This document shows positions 16,570 to 24,240 of a stretch of 64,000 bases of DNA, in pieces (within the stretch, counting starts at the first letter, position 1; each line of letters starts with the position of its first letter). This stretch comes from Amycolatopsis sp. A133. GTDB lineage: Bacteria > Actinomycetota > Actinomycetes > Mycobacteriales > Pseudonocardiaceae. The stretch covers positions 1 to 64,000 of the forward strand of contig NZ_JAVHJU010000015.1 of NCBI RefSeq assembly GCF_031082405.1, read 5' to 3'. The notes under the pieces are model-generated. The model was given only the letters and a program-made list of their open reading frames with translations. It was not told the origin of the DNA and ran no database searches. A program made the translations under genes and the position numbers.

Positions 16570-17793
16570 TCAGCTCGCGCCGGCCGGCGCCCGGCGGACC
16601 AGGCCGCGCACCTGCGGGCTGCACAGCACGAGTGCGGTCGCCCCGACGACGAGGGCCGCGCCGCCCAGGAGCGTCGCCGATCGGCCGGCGTGTTCGGCCA
16701 GCGGGCCCGCGCTGATCTGGCCGATCGGTATCGCGATGAACGAGCCGAGCATGTCGTAGGAGTAGACGCGGGCGAGCTTGTCCGGCGGGATGTTCTCCTG
16801 CAGCGACACGTCCCATGCGACGGAAAACTGTTCGATCGCCACGCCCGAGAGGAACATCGCGAGCAGCAGCGGCAGCAGGTACGGCGTCTCGCCGAGGACC
16901 AGCATCGGCAACGCGTCGACCACGATCAGCGCGACGCCGACGAGCAGCATCCGCCGCGGCTGCCAGCGGGCGGCGAGGACGCCGCCGAGCAGTGCCCCGG
17001 CGGTCTGCACGGCCAGCGCGAGCCCCCAGCCGGTGCGGCCGAAGGTGTCGTCGGCGACCAGCGGGCCGATCACCAGCAGCGCGCCCGCGTTGACGGCGTT
17101 GACGACCATGAACTGCAGCACCACCAGCCACACCCACGACCGGGCGCGGAACTCCCGCCAGCCTTCGGCGAGTTCGGCGAGCGGGCGGCGGCCGGGAACC
17201 CGTTCGCCGCGCGGCAGCCGGATCCGGCGGTACGCCAGCGCGGCGGCGAGGAACAGCAGGGCGTTCCCGGCGAGCGCCCAGCCGGAGCCGGCGAAGGCGA
17301 CGAGCACGCCGGCCAGCCCGGCCCCGGCGATGCGCCCGGCGTTCGACAGCAGCCGGACCAGCGCGTTCGCCTGGGCGAGCTGCGAGCCGGGCACGGTCAA
17401 CGGCGTGAGCGACGCGGCCGCGGGCAGCGAGATGGCCGAGACGGCACCGTTGACGAGCCCGAGCCCGGCGAGCAGGGGGATGGAAGCGAATCCGCCGAGG
17501 ACACTCGCGGCCACGGCGGCCTGCGTGAGGGCGGCGGCGGTTTCGGTGCCCTGCAGGATGACCGACCGCGGCAGCCGGTCGGCCAGCATCCCGCCGAACA
17601 GCAGGAGCAGCACGTTGGCGAGCGACCGAGCCCCGACGACCACCCCGAGGTCCACGGCGGACCCGGTGAGATCAACGACGGCGAAGGCCAGGGCAAAGGG
17701 CGCAACGGCATTTCCGAAGTCGGCCAGGCTCCGGCCGGTGACGAGGGCGCGGAACCGGGCTTCCCGCAAGGGGGCGAGGAGGGGAGCGGTCAT
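16570..17793 (-). CDS. MFS transporter, exporter type
   Basis: A 407-residue integral membrane protein with about 12 hydrophobic segments and the inter-helix motif GGMLADRLPRSV (loop 2-3) of the MFS. The overall pattern (FRALVTGRSLADFGNAV at the N-terminus, long central loop RGERVPGRRPLAELAEGWREF) fits MFS_3/EntS-like exporters of siderophores or drugs. The start at 17793 is taken because its ATG overlaps a short upstream frame (ATGA); the extra upstream residues in frame are not membrane-protein-like. It lies downstream of pqqB on the same strand, 172 bp away, so a link to PQQ is possible but unproven. Confidence 0.88.
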   Translation of the reverse strand: MTAPLLAPLREARFRALVTGRSLADFGNAVAPFALAFAVVDLTGSAVDLGVVVGARSLANVLLLLFGGMLADRLPRSVILQGTETAAALTQAAVAASVLGGFASIPLLAGLGLVNGAVSAISLPAAASLTPLTVPGSQLAQANALVRLLSNAGRIAGAGLAGVLVAFAGSGWALAGNALLFLAAALAYRRIRLPRGERVPGRRPLAELAEGWREFRARSWVWLVVLQFMVVNAVNAGALLVIGPLVADDTFGRTGWGLALAVQTAGALLGGVLAARWQPRRMLLVGVALIVVDALPMLVLGETPYLLPLLLAMFLSGVAIEQFSVAWDVSLQENIPPDKLARVYSYDMLGSFIAIPIGQISAGPLAEHAGRSATLLGGAALVVGATALVLCSPQVRGLVRRAPAGAS

Positions 17794-17882
17794 CGGAGCG
17801 GCTCCGGATCCACCCACAACTCCGCGTGCGTCAAGGAAGCCGGGCGCTCCGCTGCCAGCACCCGGAGGAGGTCGTGGGGCAT
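17790..17882 (-). CDS. 30-codon upstream frame coupled to the MFS gene
   Basis: A short frame starting MPHDLLRVLAAERP and ending at a TGA that overlaps the MFS ATG (ATGA). The beginning resembles the first helix of ArsR-type regulators, which often precede MFS_3 exporters, so it may be a truncated regulator, a leader peptide or chance. There is no clear ribosome-binding site. Confidence 0.3.
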   Translation of the reverse strand: MPHDLLRVLAAERPASLTHAELWVDPEPLR

Positions 17883-17965
17883 GGCGGCAGCGTACGACCC
17901 CTGTCAAAGAGTCCGGCGCACGCTTCTCGAGCACTAGAGACCCAGCATTGCGGGACACAACAGGT

Positions 17966-18790
17966 TCACAGCGAGAACCGGGCGCCATCCGGAGGCAGCG
18001 AAGCGCCCGCGGCCAGCACCGCCGCGTGTTCCGGCGATGCGGGGTCGAGCACCGGGTTCGTGTTGTTGAGGTGCGTGAACGCCCAGTGCCGCCCGGCGAT
18101 CCGCGGCAGGCTCGCCGTGATCGGCAGGTGGCCCATCGCGAGCTGGTCCGGCCCGCCCACCCCGGCCATCTCGTCCGGCGCGTGGAACGTCCCGTCCAGC
18201 AACACCAGGGAAGCGTCCGCGACGAACTCGTCGAGCCCCGCAGGCCAGCTCCGCAGGCACGGCGCGTACACCAGCACCCCGCCCGTCGCCGGGTCCGAGA
18301 TCCGGTACGCGACCACCCAGGGGCCGTCGGAAGCCGCGGCGTACTTCGGGCGCTTGTCGCTCACCGGCAGCACGTCGACGCGCAGGCCGGGGATGTCCAC
18401 ATCGGACGACCACGTCCAGCCGCCGTAGCCGTCCACGATGGCGCGGAACGGCGACAGCGCGGACAGCACCGCCGGTGGGGCCCACACCGGGAGCCCGCCC
18501 GACTCGCGCAACATCAGCAGACCCAGCGAGTGGTCGAGTTCGGCGTCGGTCAGCAGCACCCCGCGCAGCGGGATCTCGCGCGGCCCCGGCCCGGCCCGCA
18601 ACTCCGGCGTCCCGAGGATCTGCGACCGGATGTCCGGCGAGCAGTTCAGCAGGTACCAGCCGGCGCCGTCCGCGCTGATCGCGACGCAGTCCTGCGAGCG
18701 CGGCGCCAGCTCGGATGTGCACAGCCGGCAGGCGCAGTTCCACTGTGGACACCCGCCGCCCGCCGCGGTGCCGAGCAGGATCACCTTCAC
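17966..18790 (-). CDS. pqqB: PQQ biosynthesis protein PqqB
   Basis: A 274-residue metallo-beta-lactamase-fold protein. The PqqB signature is complete: GTAAGGGCPQWNCAC near residues 7-21, the modified metal motif TDAELDHSLGL (about 81-91) and a C-terminal THLNNTNP. PqqB is thought to hydroxylate the tyrosine of the processed Glu-Tyr dipeptide in PQQ biosynthesis. It is the last gene of the pqqA-C-D-E-B operon and overlaps pqqE by 4 bp. Confidence 0.95.
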   Translation of the reverse strand: MKVILLGTAAGGGCPQWNCACRLCTSELAPRSQDCVAISADGAGWYLLNCSPDIRSQILGTPELRAGPGPREIPLRGVLLTDAELDHSLGLLMLRESGGLPVWAPPAVLSALSPFRAIVDGYGGWTWSSDVDIPGLRVDVLPVSDKRPKYAAASDGPWVVAYRISDPATGGVLVYAPCLRSWPAGLDEFVADASLVLLDGTFHAPDEMAGVGGPDQLAMGHLPITASLPRIAGRHWAFTHLNNTNPVLDPASPEHAAVLAAGASLPPDGARFSL

Positions 18791-19851
18791 CGGCGCATGA
18801 CCAGGTCGGGCACCGGCGGGCGGGACAGGATCAAATCGACCACGCCGCGTTCAGGCGACCGCGAGCACACCGGGTCGGTGGCCGCGGCGTCGCCGGTGAG
18901 CAGGAACGCCTGGCAGCGGCAGCCGCCGAAGTCGAGTTCGCGGCGGTCGCACGTGCGGCACGGCTCGGCCATCCACTCCTCGCCGCGGTAGGCGTTGAAC
19001 GACGAGGAGTGGTACCAGATGTCGGCCAGCGGCGTGTCCCGCACGGTAGAAAGCGAAAGCGTCGAAATCGCCGACGCCGCCGGGCACGGCAGCACGGTCC
19101 CGTCCGGCGCCACGGTCAGCTGCCGCGCACCCCACCCGTACATGCACGGCTTCGGGTACGGCTCGTGGTAGTCGGCGACGACGTAGACGATCTCCATCGT
19201 GCCCCGCAGGCGGGCGACGGCCGCGCGCACCACCGGCTCGGCCGCGGCGAGCTGCGCGGGAGTCGGCATCAGCGCGTCCCGGTTGCGCAGCGCCCAGCCG
19301 TAGTACTGCGTGTTCGCCAGCTCCAGCCGGTCCGCGCCCATCCGCTCGGCGAGCTCGATGATCCCGGCCAGCTGGTCGTGGTTGCGCCGGTGCAGCACGA
19401 CGTTCAGCGACAGCGGCAGCCCGGCCGCCTTCACCAGCGCGGCCGCGGCGAGCTTCCGGTCGTGGGCCTTCGTGCCGGCCAGCGGATCGGCCCGCTCCCG
19501 GGTCGCGCCCTGCGCGGACAGCTGGACGTGCGCCAGCCCGCGCTCGACGAGGTCGTCCAGCCGCTCCCCGGTCAGGCCGAGCCCGGACGTGACGAGGTTG
19601 ACGTAGCAGCCGAGCCCGCTCGCGTGCGCGACCAGTGCGGGCAGGTCCCGCCGGAGCAAGGGCTCCCCGCCGGACATGTGCACCTGCAGCACGCCCAGTT
19701 CCCGGGCCTGGGACAGCACCGAGAGCCAGTCCGCAGTGGACAGTTCGGCGTCCCGGGCGGTCAGTTCCACCGGGTTGGAGCAATAAGGACAGTGGAGCGG
19801 ACAGCGGTGGGTCAGCTCGGCCAGCATGCCGAGCGGCGGGGTCACGTCCAT
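18787..19851 (-). CDS. pqqE: PQQ biosynthesis radical SAM protein PqqE
   Basis: A 354-residue radical SAM/SPASM enzyme. The [4Fe-4S] motif Cys17-x3-Cys21-x2-Cys24 (HRCPLHCPYCSNP) binds SAM; the C-terminal SPASM cysteines include VLPCPAA and PCRTCDRRELDFGGCRCQAF for auxiliary clusters. It forms the carbon-carbon bond between Glu and Tyr of PqqA, with PqqD as chaperone. Its start overlaps the end of pqqD by 10 bases, so the two are tightly coupled. The FGGCRCQAF end is diagnostic for PqqE. Confidence 0.96.
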   Translation of the reverse strand: MDVTPPLGMLAELTHRCPLHCPYCSNPVELTARDAELSTADWLSVLSQARELGVLQVHMSGGEPLLRRDLPALVAHASGLGCYVNLVTSGLGLTGERLDDLVERGLAHVQLSAQGATRERADPLAGTKAHDRKLAAAALVKAAGLPLSLNVVLHRRNHDQLAGIIELAERMGADRLELANTQYYGWALRNRDALMPTPAQLAAAEPVVRAAVARLRGTMEIVYVVADYHEPYPKPCMYGWGARQLTVAPDGTVLPCPAASAISTLSLSTVRDTPLADIWYHSSSFNAYRGEEWMAEPCRTCDRRELDFGGCRCQAFLLTGDAAATDPVCSRSPERGVVDLILSRPPVPDLVMRR

Positions 19852-20108
19852 GCGACGACCCGCCGTTCGCCCAGCCGGGACAGCACGGTGAGGACGTCCT
19901 GCGCCACCACGCCGGAGTAGCGCCGGGAAAGCGCCGCCGTGATTTCGGTGACGGACCGGGTGCCGTCGCAGAGCTCGAGCACCGCGGCCGCGGTGGTGTT
20001 CGGCACCAGGACGCCTTCGGGGAACAGCAGTACGTGCGTCTCCCGGACGTGGTCGAAGGACAGCCGCACGCCGCGGCGCAGCTGCGGGACGGACTCGGCG
20101 GTGATCAC
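19842..20108 (-). CDS. pqqD: PQQ peptide chaperone PqqD
   Basis: An 88-residue protein of the RiPP-recognition (RRE) family. Markers are the N-terminal PQLRRGVRLSFD, then LLFPEGVLVPNTTAAAVLELCDGTRSVTEI and a C-terminal helix. PqqD binds the PqqA peptide and presents it to PqqE. The GTG at 20108 overlaps the pqqC stop (GTGA) and gives normal length. It is a separate gene here, not fused to pqqC. Confidence 0.94.
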   Translation of the reverse strand: MITAESVPQLRRGVRLSFDHVRETHVLLFPEGVLVPNTTAAAVLELCDGTRSVTEITAALSRRYSGVVAQDVLTVLSRLGERRVVAWT

Positions 20109-20794
20109 GCGGCCGCCCGTTCGACCGCGTCGAGCATCGACCACAGCACGTCGCACTTGAACGCCAGCGCGGCGATCGCGCGGTCCTGCTGTTCGCGCGT
20201 GCCGCAGTGGCGGACCACGATGTCGAGGGTGTCCTTGCCTTCGCCGGCGACCTTGTCGATCCGGTTGGTGAAGTAGGCGAGGTCTTCGCGGGCGATCCAC
20301 GAGTAGTTCGCGAGCATGTCCGCCACGCGCTGCTGCATCAGGTGCCCGGCGAACATCTCGGTCAGCCCCGACGCGACGGCCTCCCACCACGGCTTCGTCC
20401 GCGCGAAGGTCACGTAGGCGTCCACCGCGAACCGGACGCCGGGCGCGACGTGCCGTTCGTCGAGCACCTCTTCCCGATCCAGGCCGACCGCCGTGCAGAG
20501 CCGCAGCCAGCGTTCGATCCCGCCGGTACCGGCGCTCACGCCGTCGTGGTAGACGATCCGGTCGAGCCACTGGCGGCGGATCTCCGGCAGCGGGCAGTTG
20601 CTGATGATCGCCGCGTCCTTCTGCGGCAGCACGCACTGGTAGTACCAGCGGTTCGCCGCCCAGATCCGCAGCGCGCGCTCGTCGAGCTCGCCCGCGTGCA
20701 GCCGGCGGTGGAACGGGTGCGTGCCCCAGTACCGGCCGGAAAGACCGCGCAGCTCGTTGATGAATGCGCTTTCCGGCAGTGGCTCGACCGGCAT
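20105..20794 (-). CDS. pqqC: pyrroloquinoline-quinone synthase PqqC
   Basis: A 229-residue cofactorless oxidase that does the last ring closure and eight-electron oxidation to PQQ. Family segments present: LRGLSGRYWGTHPFHRRLHAGEL near the N-terminus, the NRWYYQ motif, IPxKDAAI-like LPQKDAAIISNCP, and RIVYHDG. The heme-oxygenase-like helical fold is expected. It begins 3 bp after pqqA and overlaps pqqD by 4 bp. Confidence 0.96.
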   Translation of the reverse strand: MPVEPLPESAFINELRGLSGRYWGTHPFHRRLHAGELDERALRIWAANRWYYQCVLPQKDAAIISNCPLPEIRRQWLDRIVYHDGVSAGTGGIERWLRLCTAVGLDREEVLDERHVAPGVRFAVDAYVTFARTKPWWEAVASGLTEMFAGHLMQQRVADMLANYSWIAREDLAYFTNRIDKVAGEGKDTLDIVVRHCGTREQQDRAIAALAFKCDVLWSMLDAVERAAA

Positions 20795-20797
20795 CCG

Positions 20798-20884
20798 TCA
20801 GTCCGCCATGCGGGCCGCGTAGGCGGTGACCTCCATCGGGGTTTCGTACTCGACGAAGTCCGGCGTCGTCCACTCCTCGGTCAT
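20798..20884 (-). CDS. pqqA: PQQ precursor peptide PqqA
   Basis: A 28-residue peptide, too short for most gene callers. It has the essential Glu-x3-Tyr pair (Glu18 and Tyr22, in MEVTAYAAR) that becomes the PQQ backbone, and the usual TTPDFVEYETPMEVT context. A GAGGAG site lies before the ATG. As first gene of pqqA-C-D-E-B with 3 bp to pqqC, it is certainly real. Its level normally sets PQQ output; no dedicated terminator between pqqA and pqqC is visible. Confidence 0.96.
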   Translation of the reverse strand: MTEEWTTPDFVEYETPMEVTAYAARMAD

Positions 20885-21012
20885 GCCCTGCTCCTCTTCT
20901 CCGGGGTTGATCGCCGCCACCCTAGGAGCGGTAAGAGCCGCCTGACCAGCATTTTCGCCCCGCTTTCGGAAAGTTTCCTTCCGATGGGGGAGCCAGCGTG
21001 CCGGTGAGCGGG

Positions 21013-22377
21013 CTACCTTACCGCAGCTTCGAGTTCCACCAAGGCTGTGTCGAGGTGTGTCAGGATCCGCTGCAGGTGCGGGACGCTCCGGCGGCAGCCG
21101 GTGATGCCGAAGTCGAGGTGGTCGCCGTTGCTGGTCAGCGTGATGTTCACGGCCTGGCCGTCGAGCAGCACCGACGCCGGGTAGATGCCGTCGAGCTGGG
21201 CGCCGTTCCAGTACATCTGCTTGCGGGGGCCGGGCACGTTCGAGATCACCACGTTGAACGGCGGCCGCGTGTTCTTGACGACGCCCGGGATCGGGGAGGC
21301 GCCGAGCTGCGCGACGTTCACCGCCGACAGCAGCAGCGTCTGCAACGGCGTCAGCTCGGAAAACAGCCGCTTGCCATTGCGCATCGACTGGTGGATCGTG
21401 ACGAGCCGCTTGCCCGCGTCCGGCAGGTCGGTGGCCAGGTTGCACAGCAGCGCGCCGATGTTGTTGCCCGCCGCTTCGCCGGGGTCGTTCTGGCGGCGCA
21501 GCGACACCGGCACCATCGCGATGAGCGGCGCGTCCGGCAGCGCGCGCTGTTCGATGAGGTAGTCCCGCAGCGCACCAGAGCACATCGCGAGCACGACGTC
21601 GTTGCGCGACACCCCGGCCGCGGTCGCCACCTGCCGGACGCGATCCAGCGGCCACTTCTGCGCCGCGAACCGCCGTGCGCCGCCGATCGTCACGTTGAAC
21701 ATCGTCTTCGGCGCCTGTCCCGGCAGCGTCAGGGTGTGTTCGCCGAACGCCTCCCGCGCCACCTTCATCGCGGCCGGCGCCAGGCTCGCCAGCTGGTTGG
21801 CCGTCTTGCTCGCGGTCTGCAGGAACGACCGCGGGCGCTTCGCGCGTTCTTCGCGGGGCTCGCGCCGGCTGCCCCACCACGGCGGGCAATCCGTGTCCGC
21901 GGGATCGTCCGACAGCGTGCCCTGCAGCTGGCGCAGCGCCGAGACGCCGTCCATCAGCGCGTGGTGCACCTTGGTGTAGACGGCGAACCGGCCGTCGTCG
22001 AGGCCCTCGATGAGGTGGGTCTCCCAGAGCGGCCGGTGCCGGTCGAGCAGGGTGCTGTGCCAGCGGCTGGTCAGCTCCAGCAGCTCGCGGACGCGGCCCG
22101 GCCCCGGCAGCGCCGAATGCCGGAAGTGGTAGTCGAGCTCGAGATCGACGTCGGTCGCCCAGGCCACGTGCCCCATCGTGGTCACCGGCCGGGCCGGGCG
22201 GCGGCGGAACACCGAGCGCATGTTGTCCGACTCCAGCAGCGAAGTGCGGATGTCGCGCAGGTACTCCGGGCCGGCGCCGTCGGGTTTCTTGAACAGCTGC
22301 AGACCGCCCACGTGCATCGGATGCTCGCGCGTTTCGACGAGGAGGAACATCGAATCGGTCACGGGCATCATCGCCAT
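21013..22377 (-). CDS. wax ester synthase / diacylglycerol acyltransferase (WS/DGAT)
   Basis: A 454-residue bifunctional acyltransferase that makes triacylglycerol or wax esters from acyl-CoA. The catalytic HHxxxDG motif is present at 138-144 (VHHALMDGVSALR), with the N-terminal PMHVGGLQLF, the central NVVISNVPGPRK and the C-terminal LTSNGDHLDFGITGC. All are hallmarks of the actinobacterial family, which often has many paralogues. The first ATG at 22377 gives normal length. It is divergent from the second ThDP gene. Likely role is storage lipid synthesis at the inner membrane. Confidence 0.94.
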   Translation of the reverse strand: MAMMPVTDSMFLLVETREHPMHVGGLQLFKKPDGAGPEYLRDIRTSLLESDNMRSVFRRRPARPVTTMGHVAWATDVDLELDYHFRHSALPGPGRVRELLELTSRWHSTLLDRHRPLWETHLIEGLDDGRFAVYTKVHHALMDGVSALRQLQGTLSDDPADTDCPPWWGSRREPREERAKRPRSFLQTASKTANQLASLAPAAMKVAREAFGEHTLTLPGQAPKTMFNVTIGGARRFAAQKWPLDRVRQVATAAGVSRNDVVLAMCSGALRDYLIEQRALPDAPLIAMVPVSLRRQNDPGEAAGNNIGALLCNLATDLPDAGKRLVTIHQSMRNGKRLFSELTPLQTLLLSAVNVAQLGASPIPGVVKNTRPPFNVVISNVPGPRKQMYWNGAQLDGIYPASVLLDGQAVNITLTSNGDHLDFGITGCRRSVPHLQRILTHLDTALVELEAAVR

Positions 22378-22581
22378 GGGACATCACCTTCCGAGCTCGG
22401 CACGCCGACTCTACGCGCTCGGCGGCCGCCGGTGGATCACGTTCTACTCTGCGAGGATGACCGCCCGCGGCGCAGCGGAAACGTCCTTGCCGCCGATGGC
22501 CGAACGGCCGCAACCGGATCGCCGGGAAAGCGTCTTGCGGTCGTGGTGGTCCCACGCCGGTCCGGACACCGGGGGGCTGAT

Positions 22582-22606
22582 TGCCAGATCGTTCAACGAT
22601 CTGGCA
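22582..22606. promoter_or_regulatory. perfect palindromic operator spanning a promoter
   Basis: Arms TGCCAGATCGTT and AACGATCTGGCA are exact reverse complements around one central C. They cover the space from a TTGCCA (-35-like, 22581-22586) to a CAGTAT (-10-like, 22605-22610), 18 bp apart, just before the GTG of the ThDP-enzyme operon. The last gene of that operon is an FCD-GntR regulator, which is the likely ligand. Confidence 0.8.
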
Positions 22607-22617
22607 GTATCCGGGCC

Positions 22618-24240
22618 GTGGCTGTGAGTGGTGCTCGGGAGCTGGTGGACGCGCTGGAAGCGCTCGGAACGGAGATCGTCTTCGGGCTCCCGGGGGTGCA
22701 CAACCTGCCGTTGTGGGAAGCGCTCGGCGAGACCGGCATCAAGCTCGTCGGGGTCCGCCACGAACAGACCGCCGGGTACGCCGCCGACGGCTACGCCCGC
22801 GCCACCGGCAAGCTCGGCGTCGCGCTGGTCACCACCGGCCCGGGCGCGGCGAACACCCTCGGCGCGGTCGGCGAGGCCATGGCGTCCGCGGCTCCGGTGC
22901 TGGTCATCGCCACCGACATCCCCTCGACGCTGCGGCGGCCGGGCGTAGTCCGCGGTGCGCTGCACGAGACTTCCGACCAGCAGGCGATGTTCGCGCCGGT
23001 GACCAAGGGCGGCTTCACCGTGCGGGCCGCCGACCAGATCGGCACCACCGTGCACCGCGCCGCCCGGCTCGCGCTGCAGCCGCAGAGCGGCCCGGTCTAC
23101 CTCGGCGTGCCGACCGACTACCTGCGCGAAAGCGTCCCGCACCGCCGCCCGCCCGCACCGCACCGCAAGCCCGACGTCGACGTCCCCGACCTCGCCCGGG
23201 CCGAGGCGATGCTGTCCGACGCGCGGCACCCGCTGATCTGGGCCGGTGGTGGCGCGCTGCGCTCGGGGGCCGGCGACGCGATCGGTGCCCTCGCGGAGAA
23301 GATCGCCGCCCCGGTGATCACCACGTTCGCTGCGCGCGGGCTGCTCCCGCTCGACCACCCGTGCCTGGCGCCGAACCCGGTGCACACGCCGGAGGTCGGC
23401 GAACTGTGGGACGAAGCCGACGTCGTGCTCGCCATCGGCACCGACTTCGACGGCCTGATGACGCAGAACTGGCGGATGCCCAAGCCGCCCAAGCTGATCG
23501 CGATCAACGTCGACGCCGACGACGCCGCCAAGAACTACCGGCCCGACCTCACGCTCGTCGGGGACGCGCGCTCGATCGTCGAGCGGCTGCTGCCGAAGCA
23601 GCGGGCCGGGCTCGACGACATCACCCTGCGGCTGGCCGGCATCGGCCGGCGCGTGCGCCAGCGGATCCGGGACGAGGAACCGCAGGCCTACGACTTCCTG
23701 TCCACTTTGGACGAGGTGCTGCCGACGGACGCGGTGCTCGTGTCCGACATGTGCGTCGCCGGCTACTGGGTCGGCGGCTTCCACCGGGTGCGGGCGCCGC
23801 GCAAGCTCGCCTACCCGATGGGCTGGGGCACGCTCGGCTACGGCTTCCCGGCCTCGCTCGGCGCGGCGGCGGCCGGCACCGGACGCGCGGTCTGCATCAC
23901 CGGTGACGGCGGTTTCCTCTACGGCTGCGGCGATCTGGCGACGCTCGCGCAGGAGCAGCTGCCGGTCACGGTCGTGGTGGTCGACGACGGCGGGTACGGG
24001 ATGCTGCGCTACGACCAGGACCGCGAGGGCCTGCCGCGCCGAGGGGTCGACTGGGACAGCCCGGACTTCGTCGGACTGGCCCGGTCGTTCGGGGTGCACG
24101 CCGACCGCGTCTCCGGCTTCGGGCGGGCGTTCCGGCGGCTGCTCGGCGAGTTCGTCGAGTCGGACGAGCCGAACGTGCTGGTGGTGAAGGCCAAGCTGAA
24201 GCCGCCGCTCAACACCTCGCCGCGGTGGTACCGGACATGA
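22618..24240 (+). CDS. ThDP-dependent enzyme, acetolactate synthase-like (second)
   Basis: A 540-residue ThDP enzyme with Glu49 in VRHEQTAGYAADGYAR as the activating residue, a central FAD/ADP-type domain and a PP domain with GDGGFLYG...VVVVDDGGYGML, where DD replaces the usual NN. It differs clearly from the first one at 3162-4724. Start: GTG 22618 or GTG 22624, both 7-13 bases from the predicted -10, so the message is probably leaderless. The gene heads an operon with hydantoinase A/B genes, an SDR and a GntR regulator, overlapping hyuA by ATGA. It may act on a 2-oxo acid made in the pathway; true acetolactate synthesis is unlikely in this context. Confidence 0.85.
   Translation: MAVSGARELVDALEALGTEIVFGLPGVHNLPLWEALGETGIKLVGVRHEQTAGYAADGYARATGKLGVALVTTGPGAANTLGAVGEAMASAAPVLVIATDIPSTLRRPGVVRGALHETSDQQAMFAPVTKGGFTVRAADQIGTTVHRAARLALQPQSGPVYLGVPTDYLRESVPHRRPPAPHRKPDVDVPDLARAEAMLSDARHPLIWAGGGALRSGAGDAIGALAEKIAAPVITTFAARGLLPLDHPCLAPNPVHTPEVGELWDEADVVLAIGTDFDGLMTQNWRMPKPPKLIAINVDADDAAKNYRPDLTLVGDARSIVERLLPKQRAGLDDITLRLAGIGRRVRQRIRDEEPQAYDFLSTLDEVLPTDAVLVSDMCVAGYWVGGFHRVRAPRKLAYPMGWGTLGYGFPASLGAAAAGTGRAVCITGDGGFLYGCGDLATLAQEQLPVTVVVVDDGGYGMLRYDQDREGLPRRGVDWDSPDFVGLARSFGVHADRVSGFGRAFRRLLGEFVESDEPNVLVVKAKLKPPLNTSPRWYRT

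Noticed and set aside
20998..22617. Open frame extending 540 codons upstream of the second ThDP gene
   Set aside because: It runs antisense over the WS/DGAT gene, across the operator and promoter; family homology begins only near 22618.
22618..24240. Biosynthetic acetolactate synthase (ilvB)
   Set aside because: No ilvN or ilvC nearby, DD in place of NN in the cofactor motif, and a catabolic GntR-controlled context.
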